This document shows positions 15,532 to 23,444 of a stretch of DNA of 64,000 nt, one piece after another. Both the position numbers and the translations under genes were made by a program. The notes under the pieces are model-generated. The model had not been told where the DNA came from. It ran no database searches and worked only from the letters and a program-made list of their open reading frames with translations. The stretch lies in contig CAZRMV010000010.1 in assembly GCA_964601275.1 (NCBI GenBank), positions 1 to 64,000 on the forward strand. The letters run 5' to 3'. The stretch is from JAOZPE01 sp964601275. GTDB taxonomy: Bacteria > Krumholzibacteriota > Krumholzibacteriia > JAJRXK01. The number at the start of each line of letters is the position of its first letter. The stretch's first letter is position 1.

Positions 15532-15601
15532 GGAGACCCTCACGGAAGCGCGCGGGGGTGTCCGTGTGCCCGTGGCGGTCCATACGACCCAGGAGGATCC
15601 G

Positions 15602-18187
15602 ATGCGGTACCGAGTGCTCCCGTTCGTCCTGTCGCTCTTGGCGGGCATTTTCAGCGCGCCCCTGGGCGCTTTCGCGCAGATCGCGCCCGCCCACCAGGGC
15701 GATCCGCTTCCCATGGCCGCGCGCAAGGTGCTGCAGCGCGATCCCGAGGCCTACCAGATGCGCCGGGCCTGGATCGAGAAGACCCGCCAACTGCGGCAAC
15801 TGCGCGAGACCGCGCTGAAGGATGGCAACCTGAAGGCTGCCGGTTCCTACAAGGTGAGCGGGACCTTCAACATCCCGATCTTCACCGTCACCTTCGCCAA
15901 CAGCCCGGGGCAGCCCTATCCGTCGAGCGACCTGCAGTCGGAGATCTTCGGACCCTCGCCCGGTGTCTACGACCTGACCGAGTTCTACAGCGAGATCTCC
16001 TACGGGAACATCACCGCCACCGGCACGGTCTTCGACTGGGTCGCCCTGCCCCAGAACGACACCTACTACGAGGGCGGGGTCAACGGACTGGATCCCGCGC
16101 AGGCCAAGGTCGGTGAACTGATCAAGGCGGCCCTGGACGCCTACGATACGACCATCGATTTCGGACAGTTCGACAACGACGGTCCCGACGGTGTTCCCAA
16201 CAGCGGAGACGACGACGGGTACGTCGACTTCGTGGCCTTCGTGCAACCTGAGCAGGGCGGCGAGTGCGGCAACAGCAACATCTGGTCGCACCGCTGGGTG
16301 TACCGCGCCTGGAACGCGAGCGGGGGGTCTCCCTACCAGACCAACGACGCTTCGGCCAACGGCGGAAACATCCTCGTGGACGACTACACCATCCAGCCGG
16401 CGTTCTCCTGTGCCGGCCCGACCACGATGATCGAGATCGGGGTGTTCTGCCACGAGTTCGGGCACGCCTTCGGGTTGCCCGACCTCTACGATACCAACGG
16501 CGGGAGTTCCGAGGGCCTGGGGCACTGGGGCCTGATGGCGGCGGGCAACTGGAATGCCCCCACTTCGCCGGCCCACATGTCGGTGTGGTCGAAGGCCGAG
16601 TTGGGTTGGCTCACCCCCGTCGAAGTGGGTTGGCAGGGAACAGTCCTGGACATCCCACCGGTGGAGACCTATCCGGTGGCCTACGCCTTGAGTTTCACCG
16701 ACGACCGGTGGAGCCGCCGCACCGACTGCGCCCTCAACGGAACCAGCAGTCTCACCGTGGGTCTGGACAACTCGAGAGCGGCGGCCCGGGGTTGGGTCGC
16801 CAATCGAGGCTATGGCAATGCGTGGCGGGAAACCGTCGCCCATGACTTCCACTTCGACGGCAGTGGTCCGGTCACCCTGAGCTTCAGCTATCGCAAGGAC
16901 AGTGAGGGCGGCTACGACTTCACCTACTGCATCCTCGAGGTCGGGGGAAGCGAGACCCTCCTGCGCGCCTACGACGGCCTGGGCACCGGAACCGAGAACT
17001 TCGATCTGACCAGTCTCCTTGGGGCCAGCCCCACCGACTACCGCGTCAAGTTCCGCTTCACCTCGGATGTCGGCTGGTCGGACGAAGACGGCAACTACGA
17101 CTGCGTCTGCGCCCCCTTCGTGGTGGACGATCTCGCGGTGAGCGGAGGCGGGGAGAACTACTTCACCGATTTCGAGAACCATCTGGACGGCTGGTATCAG
17201 CCCCCCGATCCCTTCGACAACCCGGTCAGCGAGAAGTGGCTGGTGGAGAACCGCCAGCGGCTCGGGAGCGAGTTGTCCCTGCACGGGGAAGGCCTGGCGA
17301 TCTACCACGTCGACCAGGAAGTCATCCACAGCGCGCTCGGCAACAGCGGAGGCTCGACCGAAGGCGTGGTGCGTGGAGTGGTGGTCGAGGAAGCCGACGG
17401 GCGGGCCGACCTGCTCGCCGGGGTGAACCGGGGCGACGGCGGTGACGTGTGGCCCGGCAGCAGCGCCAATACCGCCTTCGATCGCAACTCGAACCCGAAC
17501 ACCCTCAGCAACACCAACGACTCGACCCGGGTCGAAGTCACCGCGATCACCGCGATCGGGGACACCATGAATGCCCGTCTGGTGGGTGGCGATCCGCCGC
17601 CGGGGCTCAGCTCGGTCGATCCCGTGTCGGCTTCGGTGGGAACCGGCGTCCTTGCCCTGGACCTGGGGGGTGAGACCCATGTGCGCCACGGGGCCACGGT
17701 GACCCTGGTGCAGAGCGGACAACCCGATGTGGTCGCCACCGTTTCGTGGTGCGACTTCGACACCATCGGAGTCAGCGTCGACCTGTCGAGCGCGGCCGCG
17801 GGGGTCTACGACGTGGTGCTGATGAATCCGGACGGGCAGACCGCGGTCCTGCCCGGGGCCTTCACCGTCGTGGGCGCCACCGGGGTCGAGGATCTGCCGG
17901 CGCGTCCGGCGGCGACCTCCCTGGCCCAGAACTATCCCAACCCCTTCAATCCCAGCACCACCATCCGCTACCAGCTCGACCGCGCCGCCCACGCGCGATT
18001 GACCATCCTCGACGTGCGCGGACGCGTGGTGCGCCGCCTGGTCGACGAGCCCAAGGAAGCCGGGTGGTACAGCATCCTCTGGAACGGAACGGACGACGCG
18101 GGTCGGCCGGTGGCCAGTGGACTCTACTTCTACCGGCTGGCCGCGGGAGATTTCGTGGGCCAGAAGAAGTTGTTGCTGGTGAAGTAG
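15602..18187 (+). CDS. Secreted M6-family metalloprotease with FlgD-like C-terminal domain
   Basis: An 861-residue secreted zinc protease of the immune-inhibitor-A (M6) family. The signal peptide covers residues 1-25. The catalytic motif HEFGHAFGLPDLYD is at about residue 284, with the third ligand and methionine turn in LGHWGLMAAGNW. Beta-sandwich regions follow, including a calcium-binding-like FDNDGPDGVPNSGDDDGYVD segment before the active site. The last 85 residues (from about 777) are a FlgD-like Ig domain: NYPNPFNPSTTIRY, GRVVRRLVD, WNGTDDAGRPVASGLYFYRL. This type of tail is common on exported proteins in FCB-group and related candidate phyla, and a role in sorting or surface retention has been suggested. 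ATG 15602 has a perfect AGGAGG site. Substrate unknown. Confidence 0.92.
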   Translation: MRYRVLPFVLSLLAGIFSAPLGAFAQIAPAHQGDPLPMAARKVLQRDPEAYQMRRAWIEKTRQLRQLRETALKDGNLKAAGSYKVSGTFNIPIFTVTFANSPGQPYPSSDLQSEIFGPSPGVYDLTEFYSEISYGNITATGTVFDWVALPQNDTYYEGGVNGLDPAQAKVGELIKAALDAYDTTIDFGQFDNDGPDGVPNSGDDDGYVDFVAFVQPEQGGECGNSNIWSHRWVYRAWNASGGSPYQTNDASANGGNILVDDYTIQPAFSCAGPTTMIEIGVFCHEFGHAFGLPDLYDTNGGSSEGLGHWGLMAAGNWNAPTSPAHMSVWSKAELGWLTPVEVGWQGTVLDIPPVETYPVAYALSFTDDRWSRRTDCALNGTSSLTVGLDNSRAAARGWVANRGYGNAWRETVAHDFHFDGSGPVTLSFSYRKDSEGGYDFTYCILEVGGSETLLRAYDGLGTGTENFDLTSLLGASPTDYRVKFRFTSDVGWSDEDGNYDCVCAPFVVDDLAVSGGGENYFTDFENHLDGWYQPPDPFDNPVSEKWLVENRQRLGSELSLHGEGLAIYHVDQEVIHSALGNSGGSTEGVVRGVVVEEADGRADLLAGVNRGDGGDVWPGSSANTAFDRNSNPNTLSNTNDSTRVEVTAITAIGDTMNARLVGGDPPPGLSSVDPVSASVGTGVLALDLGGETHVRHGATVTLVQSGQPDVVATVSWCDFDTIGVSVDLSSAAAGVYDVVLMNPDGQTAVLPGAFTVVGATGVEDLPARPAATSLAQNYPNPFNPSTTIRYQLDRAAHARLTILDVRGRVVRRLVDEPKEAGWYSILWNGTDDAGRPVASGLYFYRLAAGDFVGQKKLLLVK

Positions 18188-18234
18188 ACCGCGGATCCGG
18201 CCGGAGATCCGGCCGTCCATCCCCGCCGATTCCT

Positions 18235-18261
18235 GGAGCCCCGGGCAAGCCCCGGGGCTCC
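18235..18261 (+). terminator. Terminator-like hairpin after the M6 protease gene
   Basis: An 11 bp stem (GGAGCCCCGGG / CCCGGGGCTCC) with a five-base loop lies 47 bases after the stop and is followed by a weakly T-rich TTCGCCTT. Confidence 0.6.
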
Positions 18262-18345
18262 TTCGCCTTGGGGATCGGGGCGCGCCCGGCTGATCTCGCT
18301 GCGCTGCCGGGGCGCGCCGTGCCCGGGCTTCGGCCCCCGCCGTCG

Positions 18346-18374
18346 TTGCCGCCGTCTCCTGCTTCTGCTACCCT
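18346..18374 (+). promoter_or_regulatory. Predicted proS promoter
   Basis: TTGCCG (18346-18351), a 17 bp spacer and TACCCT (18369-18374), with TGC directly before the -10 box (extended -10). Confidence 0.5.
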
Positions 18375-18501
18375 GCCGCTTCCGACTTCCGCGCCCCGGA
18401 GGATCCGATCCACCGGGGGATGCGATCCCATCTCCGGGAGCCCGCCTCGGCGGTACCGGCGCCAGGGGGTGGACGAGGGTTCAGGCAGGAGACTTCCCAT
18501 C

Positions 18502-19935
18502 ATGGCGGAAAAACCCACCCCGCAATCGGTCGACTACCCCCGCTGGTACCAGGAAGTGGTGCTCCAGGCCGGCCTGGCCGACTACGCCCCGGTCAAGGGC
18601 TGCATGATCATCAAGCCCTACGGCTACGCGCTGTGGGAGAACATGCAGCAGCAGCTCGACCGCATGTTCAAGGAGACCGGGCACGTCAACGCCTACTTCC
18701 CGTTGCTCATTCCCGAGTCGTTCATGAAGAAGGAGGCCGAGCACGTCGAGGGATTCTCCCCGGAACTGGCGGTGGTGACCCACGCCGGCGGCAAGCAACT
18801 GGAGGAACCCTACGTCATCCGGCCCACCAGCGAGACCATCATCTGGGACACCTACCGCAAGTGGATCCAGAGCTACCGCGACCTGCCGTTGTTGATCAAC
18901 CAGTGGGCGAACGTGATGCGCTGGGAGATGCGCACCCGGCTGTTCCTGCGGACGACCGAGTTCCTCTGGCAGGAAGGGCACACCGCCCACGCCACCGCCG
19001 AGGAAGCGCAGGAGGAGACCCTGCGGATGCTCGAGGTCTACCGGCGCTTCGCCGAGGACTTCATGGCCGTTCCGGTCATCACCGGGCTGAAGACCGAGCG
19101 GGAGAAGTTCGCCGGAGCGGTTTCCACCTACTGCATCGAGGCCCTGATGGGTGACCGCAAAGCCTTGCAGGCCGGCACCAGCCACAACCTGGGCCAGAAC
19201 TTCGCCAAGGCCTTCGACGTGACCTTCCTCAACGCCCAGGGCGAGCGCGAGCACGTGTGGGCCACCAGTTGGGGCGTCTCCACTCGTCTCATCGGCGCGA
19301 TCGTCATGGCCCACGGCGACGACGACGGCCTCATCCTGCCCCCGCGCCTGGCGCCCATCCAGATGGTGGTGGTGCCCATCTACCGCAATGACGAGGAGAA
19401 GTCGGCCACCCTTTCCGCCGCGGCCACCCTGGTGGAGCAGTTGCGCAATGCTGGAGTGCGCGTGCATCTGGACGATCGCGACCAGTTGCGCCCGGGATGG
19501 AAATACGCCGAGTGGGAACTGAAGGGCGTTCCCATCCGCGTCGAGCTCGGCCCCCGTGACGTGGCGAACCAGAGTGCGCGCTTGGCCTTCCGCATCGACC
19601 GGGAGAAACGGGATGTTCCGTTGGCGGATCTTCCCGCCCTGTCCGCCGCGCTGCTGGATGAGACCCACACCCGGCTCTTCGAGCGGGCGTTGCGGTTCCG
19701 CGAGGAGAACACCCGCCGGGTGGACACCTGGGAGGAGTTCCAGGCGGTGCTGGACGGATCCGGCGGCTTCCTCTACGCCCACTGGGACGGCACCGGTGAG
19801 ACGGAGGAGGCCATCCAGAACGCGACCAAGGCGACGATCCGCTGCATCCCGCTCGACGACGATCTGGAGGACGGGGTCTGCGTGTACAGCGGCAAGCCCA
19901 GCCGCCGCCGGGTGCTCTTCGCCAAGGCCTACTGA
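18502..19935 (+). CDS. proS: Prolyl-tRNA synthetase, short eukaryote/archaeal-type form
   Basis: Class II aminoacyl-tRNA synthetase that charges tRNA-Pro. At 477 residues it is the short form without the bacterial editing insertion, starting with PRWYQEVVLQAGLADYAPVKG as in the archaeal/eukaryote-like group. Motif 2 is seen in QWANVMRWEMRTRLFLRTTEF (quoted in part as WANVMRWEMR), and motif 3 in HGDDDGLILPPRLAP. The C-terminal anticodon-binding and zinc-like extension ends in CVYSGKPSRRRVLFAKAY. ATG 18502 is preceded by AGGAGA at normal spacing. The group occurs in many bacteria, so it does not by itself show recent transfer. Confidence 0.94.
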   Translation: MAEKPTPQSVDYPRWYQEVVLQAGLADYAPVKGCMIIKPYGYALWENMQQQLDRMFKETGHVNAYFPLLIPESFMKKEAEHVEGFSPELAVVTHAGGKQLEEPYVIRPTSETIIWDTYRKWIQSYRDLPLLINQWANVMRWEMRTRLFLRTTEFLWQEGHTAHATAEEAQEETLRMLEVYRRFAEDFMAVPVITGLKTEREKFAGAVSTYCIEALMGDRKALQAGTSHNLGQNFAKAFDVTFLNAQGEREHVWATSWGVSTRLIGAIVMAHGDDDGLILPPRLAPIQMVVVPIYRNDEEKSATLSAAATLVEQLRNAGVRVHLDDRDQLRPGWKYAEWELKGVPIRVELGPRDVANQSARLAFRIDREKRDVPLADLPALSAALLDETHTRLFERALRFREENTRRVDTWEEFQAVLDGSGGFLYAHWDGTGETEEAIQNATKATIRCIPLDDDLEDGVCVYSGKPSRRRVLFAKAY

Positions 19936-19953
19936 GGCCCCCGTTCCACCGCT

Positions 19954-19982
19954 TTGCCCCGGCCCGGGCCGGGGCCTATACT
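19954..19982 (+). promoter_or_regulatory. Predicted pdxST promoter with a 20-base palindrome across the spacer
   Basis: TTGCCC (19954-19959) and TATACT (19977-19982) are 17 bp apart. The whole spacer is part of the perfect palindrome GCCCCGGCCCGGGCCGGGGC (19956-19975). That palindrome could act as an operator for pdxST, as the proS terminator hairpin, or as both. Confidence 0.6.
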
Positions 19983-20025
19983 GTCAGCGCACCGCAGACG
20001 CCACCATGAACCGGGAGTTGGGAAC

Positions 20026-20919
20026 ATGAGCAAGGACAAGGGCGAAGACCGGCTGCGTCTGAAGGTGGGCCTGGCCGAGATGCTCAAGGGCGGCGTCATC
20101 ATGGACGTCACCAACGTCGAGCAGGCGAGGATCGCCGAAGACGCCGGAGCCACCGCGGTCATGGCCCTCGAACGCATTCCCGCCGACATCCGCACCGACG
20201 GGGGAGTGGCCCGGATGTCCAATCCGCGGATGATCCAGGAGATCATGGACGCGGTGAGCATCCCGGTGATGGCCAAGTGCCGCATCGGCCATTTCGCCGA
20301 GGCGCAGATCCTCCAGGCGATCGGGGTCGACTTCATCGACGAGAGCGAAGTGCTGACTCCCGCCGACGAGGAACACCACATCGACAAGTTCGCCTTCGAG
20401 GTTCCCTTCGTGTGCGGATGCCGCAACCTGGGTGAGGCGCTCCGGCGCATCGGCGAGGGCGCGGCGATGATGCGCACCAAGGGCGAGGCGGGCACCGGCG
20501 ACATCGTTGAGGCCGTACGCCACATGCGCGCGGTGCAACTGGGGATCCGCCGCCTGCAGACCCTGCGCGACGAGGAACTGATGGCCGAGGCGAAGAACCT
20601 GGGCGCTCCCTACCACGTGGTCTTGCACGTGCGCGAAGAGGGAAAGCTTCCCGTGCCCAATTTCGCCGCCGGGGGCATCGCCACGCCCGCCGACGCGGCG
20701 CTCATGATGCAACTGGGAGCGGAAGCCTGTTTTGTCGGCAGCGGCATCTTCAAGAGCGACGACCCCGCGGCCCGCGCAAAGGCCGTGGTCCAGGCGGTGA
20801 CCTTCCACGACGACCCGAAGAAACTGGCGGAGATCAGCGCCGGCCTGGGCGATGCGATGCGCGGACGTTCGGTGGAGAAGCTCTCCAAGGAAGAACTGCT
20901 CGCCGGCCGGGGTTGGTAG
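20026..20919 (+). CDS. pdxS: Pyridoxal 5'-phosphate synthase lyase subunit
   Basis: PdxS condenses ribose 5-phosphate, glyceraldehyde 3-phosphate and ammonia (from PdxT) to make pyridoxal 5'-phosphate. The 297-residue TIM barrel has all hallmarks: LAEMLKGGVIMDVTNVEQA, ALERIPADIR, MAKCRIGHFAEAQIL, the Schiff-base lysine region VPFVCGCRNLGEALRRI and GAAMMRTKGEAGTGD, plus NFAAGGIATPADAALMM and GSGIFKS. ATG 20026 has the purine-rich GGGAG...GGGAA upstream. A short ATG frame at 20006 is out of frame. The pdxT gene follows after two bases, so the subunits are coexpressed. Confidence 0.97.
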   Translation: MSKDKGEDRLRLKVGLAEMLKGGVIMDVTNVEQARIAEDAGATAVMALERIPADIRTDGGVARMSNPRMIQEIMDAVSIPVMAKCRIGHFAEAQILQAIGVDFIDESEVLTPADEEHHIDKFAFEVPFVCGCRNLGEALRRIGEGAAMMRTKGEAGTGDIVEAVRHMRAVQLGIRRLQTLRDEELMAEAKNLGAPYHVVLHVREEGKLPVPNFAAGGIATPADAALMMQLGAEACFVGSGIFKSDDPAARAKAVVQAVTFHDDPKKLAEISAGLGDAMRGRSVEKLSKEELLAGRGW

Positions 20920-20921
20920 GA

Positions 20922-21512
20922 GTGGGCCGACCGAGACTGGGAGTCCTCGGATTGCAGGGGGACTTCGCCGCCCACCTGGAGATCCTGCGGGAATTGGATC
21001 TGGACGCCGAGCTGGTGCGCCGCCCGGGTGAACTGGACGCGCTGGACGGGCTGGTGATTCCCGGCGGCGAGAGCACCACCCTGTACACCCTGTTGAAGGC
21101 GAACCATCTGATCGACCCGCTACGAGCGTTTGCTCGCCGGGGCAAGCTGCTGGGAACCTGTGCCGGCGCCATCCTCATGGCCCGCGAGCTCTTGAACCCC
21201 GGTGGGGTAGAGCCCCTGGGCATCCTGGACATGACCCTCCGTCGCAACGGTTTCGGCCGGCAGGTCGATTCCTTCGAGGACGAGATCCGCCCCCTCGTCG
21301 ATCTCGACGGCGACGAGCCCGCGTACGGGGTGTTCATCCGGGCGCCCCGGATCACCCGGGTCGCGGGCACGGTCGAGGTGATCGGGGTCTTCGGGCAGGA
21401 GCCGGTCGCGGTGCGGGCGGATGGCCACATGGCCCTGACCTTCCACCCCGAGATCCGCCGGGATCGCCGCTGGCACGCCCTCTGGGTGCGCGGACTTTCA
21501 CTGTCTGTTTGA
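20922..21512 (+). CDS. pdxT: Pyridoxal 5'-phosphate synthase glutaminase subunit
   Basis: PdxT hydrolyses glutamine and channels ammonia to PdxS. The 196-residue class I glutaminase has LGVLGLQGDFAAH at the N-terminus, GGES (in LVIPGGESTTLY), the nucleophile cysteine in GTCAGAILMA near residue 80, and the His-x-Glu pair in ALTFHPEI near the C-terminus. GTG 20922 begins two bases after the pdxS stop; the ribosome site TAGGA overlaps that stop, which suggests coupled translation. The frame extends a few codons into pdxS but those starts are less plausible. Confidence 0.95.
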   Translation: MGRPRLGVLGLQGDFAAHLEILRELDLDAELVRRPGELDALDGLVIPGGESTTLYTLLKANHLIDPLRAFARRGKLLGTCAGAILMARELLNPGGVEPLGILDMTLRRNGFGRQVDSFEDEIRPLVDLDGDEPAYGVFIRAPRITRVAGTVEVIGVFGQEPVAVRADGHMALTFHPEIRRDRRWHALWVRGLSLSV

Positions 21513-21689
21513 AGGATTTGCGCACGATCCGACGGCTTCGGGCGTTCCACTCCCTTGTCTTGCGTCGTTGCCACCGGCCGCGCCGTCCCCGTTTGTGCTA
21601 CACTCGGGATCGAGAGCAGCGTGGACGGCTCCCCCACGCGATCCGGACGTTCCGGCTCGTGCAACAACCTGGTCCCAGGGGGAGTTCCC

Positions 21690-22379
21690 ATGTCGATTCG
21701 TCATCGCGCAATGGCTGCGGCGCTGGTCCTGGCGGTGGTCGTCCTGTCGGCCGCCACCGCGTCCGCCGACCCATGTCTGACCGTCTATCCCACCGGGAAC
21801 ACGGTCTACCACTACGACGTCAACGAGTACTTTGTGGTGGGCCCCGGTGATCCTCTCTACGATCCCGTCTTCGACCGGGGCGGATACGTTCTCATCGACG
21901 CGAACAGCATGGAGGTCGAGGAGAACATCTACCAGGCGCCCAACCTGGTGGGCTTTCTGCCCAGCACCGACGGACGGGAGGGATATTTCTTCGAGGGGTA
22001 TTCCTTCGACCTGGTGATCGATGGTTTCAACCACACGCCGATCACCTACCAGAACATCATCCTCGTGATCAATCCGTATCCCGATTCGTGTCCGCCGATG
22101 GTCACCATCGACGGCAATCCGGTGGTGGGCGATACCTACAGCCTGGGGAGCCTGGTGGTGAGCACTCCAACGGAGAACGAGCATCACTACTCGGACTCCA
22201 TCGTCGTTACGGTGAGTTGGGCGCAGTGCGCCGAGATGGAGTTCTGGGCCTACGACGACGAGAACCACAACGGGGTGAAGGACGGAGGCGAGTGCTTCAG
22301 CGCGTTCTCGCACGACACCGCGGTGCCCGCCGCCGAGGCGTCGTCGATGGGCGTGATCAAGGCCCGTTTCTCGAAGTAG
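21690..22379 (+). CDS. Secreted beta-rich protein, unknown function
   Basis: A 229-residue exported protein with a signal peptide of about 27 residues (AAALVLAVVVLSAATASA-D). The body is rich in aromatic and acidic residues (VYHYDVNEYFVVGPGDPLYD, FEGYSFDLVIDGFN) and looks beta-sandwich-like. Four to five cysteines could form disulfides. The segment WAYDDENHNGVKDGGEC contains a DxNxNGxxDxGE loop, which resembles calcium-binding repeats of secreted proteins. The C-terminus is MGVIKARFSK, similar in style to the secreted protein at 14789-15412. ATG 21690 follows a GGGGGAG site. An extended -10-like TGCTACACT lies at 21596-21604. The gene overlaps the convergent deacetylase gene by 23 bases. No family recognised. 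Confidence 0.72.
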   Translation: MSIRHRAMAAALVLAVVVLSAATASADPCLTVYPTGNTVYHYDVNEYFVVGPGDPLYDPVFDRGGYVLIDANSMEVEENIYQAPNLVGFLPSTDGREGYFFEGYSFDLVIDGFNHTPITYQNIILVINPYPDSCPPMVTIDGNPVVGDTYSLGSLVVSTPTENEHHYSDSIVVTVSWAQCAEMEFWAYDDENHNGVKDGGECFSAFSHDTAVPAAEASSMGVIKARFSK

Positions 22380-23436
22380 ACCCCGCCGCTTCCGGTGCGC
22401 CGGTTGTAGCCGCTGGGTCGGCGCGGGCGGCGATCTCGTCCCGGGGGGAGGAATCCGAAAGGTCCTCCCCGCTGGACGCCAGCATGAGATCGATGAAGTC
22501 CTGCATGCCGGTGCGGGCAGTGATGGTGATCCTGGAGAGATGCCAGGTGGAATCCCTCCCCGGCCGGTTGGTTCCCGCGGCCAGGCTCAAGCTGCCGCGG
22601 TAGCCTTCCCTTCGCGCCAGGGAATCGAGGGTGGAGCTGGCCCATCCGTAGGGCCAGGCGAGCCAGCGGGCGGCATGCCCGAGACGGTCCCGAAGGATGC
22701 GCCGGGACTCCCGCAGATCCATCCTCACGAAGATCTCTCCCTGGGGACGCGGAGGGCCCTTGTCGGGGACCTCGGCCAGGAACACCGGCGTCATCCGGCC
22801 CTTCTTGCTCTTGACCTTGTAGTGCATGTCGTGGGTGTGGCTCTCCACTTCGAACACGCCGCTCTGTTCGAGGCCTTTCAACTCGTCCCAGTCGAGGGTC
22901 GCGACGTCCTGCCAGCGCCTTCCCACCTTCGAAGTGACCACCAGGATGGTGGCCTTCATCTTCCGGCGCCGCAGCACGGGGAGTGCGTAGCGCTCGACAC
23001 TCCGGTCGCCGTCGTCGAAGGTGATGACCACCGGCTTGGATGGACCCTCCGTCTTTCCCTCGAGGATGTCCGCGAGCTCGTCCAGGTCGATCGTGGTGTA
23101 ACCGTGATCGACCAACCACTGCATCTGCCGCTCGAAGAGCTCGGTGCGGGTGGTCCAGTACTCGCGCTCCTTGAGGGTGGGCAGGTTGAAGAGCACCGCC
23201 CCGAGCACCCGCAGGAAGTAGACCGGGCCCGGGGTGCCGCGGAGGTAGTGATAGCAGAGGATGGGAACGCCCCCCCGGCGAAGGGCGGGATGATGCGGGT
23301 CGACGGTGGCGGGTTCCTCGATCTCCAGGTAGTCGGCCCTTGCGCCCTCGTCTCGATAGGTGGAGCGGTACTGCCACCAGACCACCGCCAGCGGCAGGCT
23401 CAGGAGCAAAAGCGCAATGACGGCAAAGCGGCGCAC
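22357..23436 (-). CDS. pgaB: Membrane-anchored polysaccharide deacetylase (PgaB/IcaB-like)
   Basis: A 359-residue carbohydrate esterase family 4 enzyme that probably removes acetyl groups from part of the poly-beta-1,6-N-acetylglucosamine chain. After an N-terminal membrane anchor (residues 4-21, FAVIALLLLSLPLAVVWW) the NodB domain shows ILCYHYL, motif 1 TFDDGD (139-144, catalytic Asp pair), motif 2 SHTHDMH (199-205, metal histidines) and RWLAWPYG. It lacks the C-terminal glycoside-hydrolase domain of E. coli PgaB, so it is closer in layout to IcaB. The start GTG 23436 lies eight bases after the barrel gene stop, with no strong ribosome site. It is the last gene of the pga-like operon. Confidence 0.85.
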   Translation of the reverse strand: MRRFAVIALLLLSLPLAVVWWQYRSTYRDEGARADYLEIEEPATVDPHHPALRRGGVPILCYHYLRGTPGPVYFLRVLGAVLFNLPTLKEREYWTTRTELFERQMQWLVDHGYTTIDLDELADILEGKTEGPSKPVVITFDDGDRSVERYALPVLRRRKMKATILVVTSKVGRRWQDVATLDWDELKGLEQSGVFEVESHTHDMHYKVKSKKGRMTPVFLAEVPDKGPPRPQGEIFVRMDLRESRRILRDRLGHAARWLAWPYGWASSTLDSLARREGYRGSLSLAAGTNRPGRDSTWHLSRITITARTGMQDFIDLMLASSGEDLSDSSPRDEIAARADPAATTGAPEAAGSTSRNGP

Positions 23437-23444
23437 GACGGATC

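Larger units (their letters stand above)
18188..18501 (+). other. Intergenic region between the M6 protease and proS genes
   Basis: This 314-base gap holds the direct repeat GATCCGGCCG at 18193 and 18206, a strong terminator-like hairpin (18235-18261), a predicted promoter (18346-18374) and a roughly 120-base proS leader. The leader has no recognisable T-box or other riboswitch. A frame that continues proS upstream through this gap lacks any start with a ribosome site and is not coding. Confidence 0.6.

Noticed and set aside
17746..18501. Upstream extension of the proS frame through the M6 gene
   Set aside because: The family N-terminus begins at ATG 18502 with a good ribosome site, and the extension overlaps the FlgD-like domain of the M6 protease in another frame.
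18375..18501. proS leader as a T-box or amino-acid riboswitch
   Set aside because: No T-box sequence (TGGNACCGCG-like) or specifier hairpin is visible.
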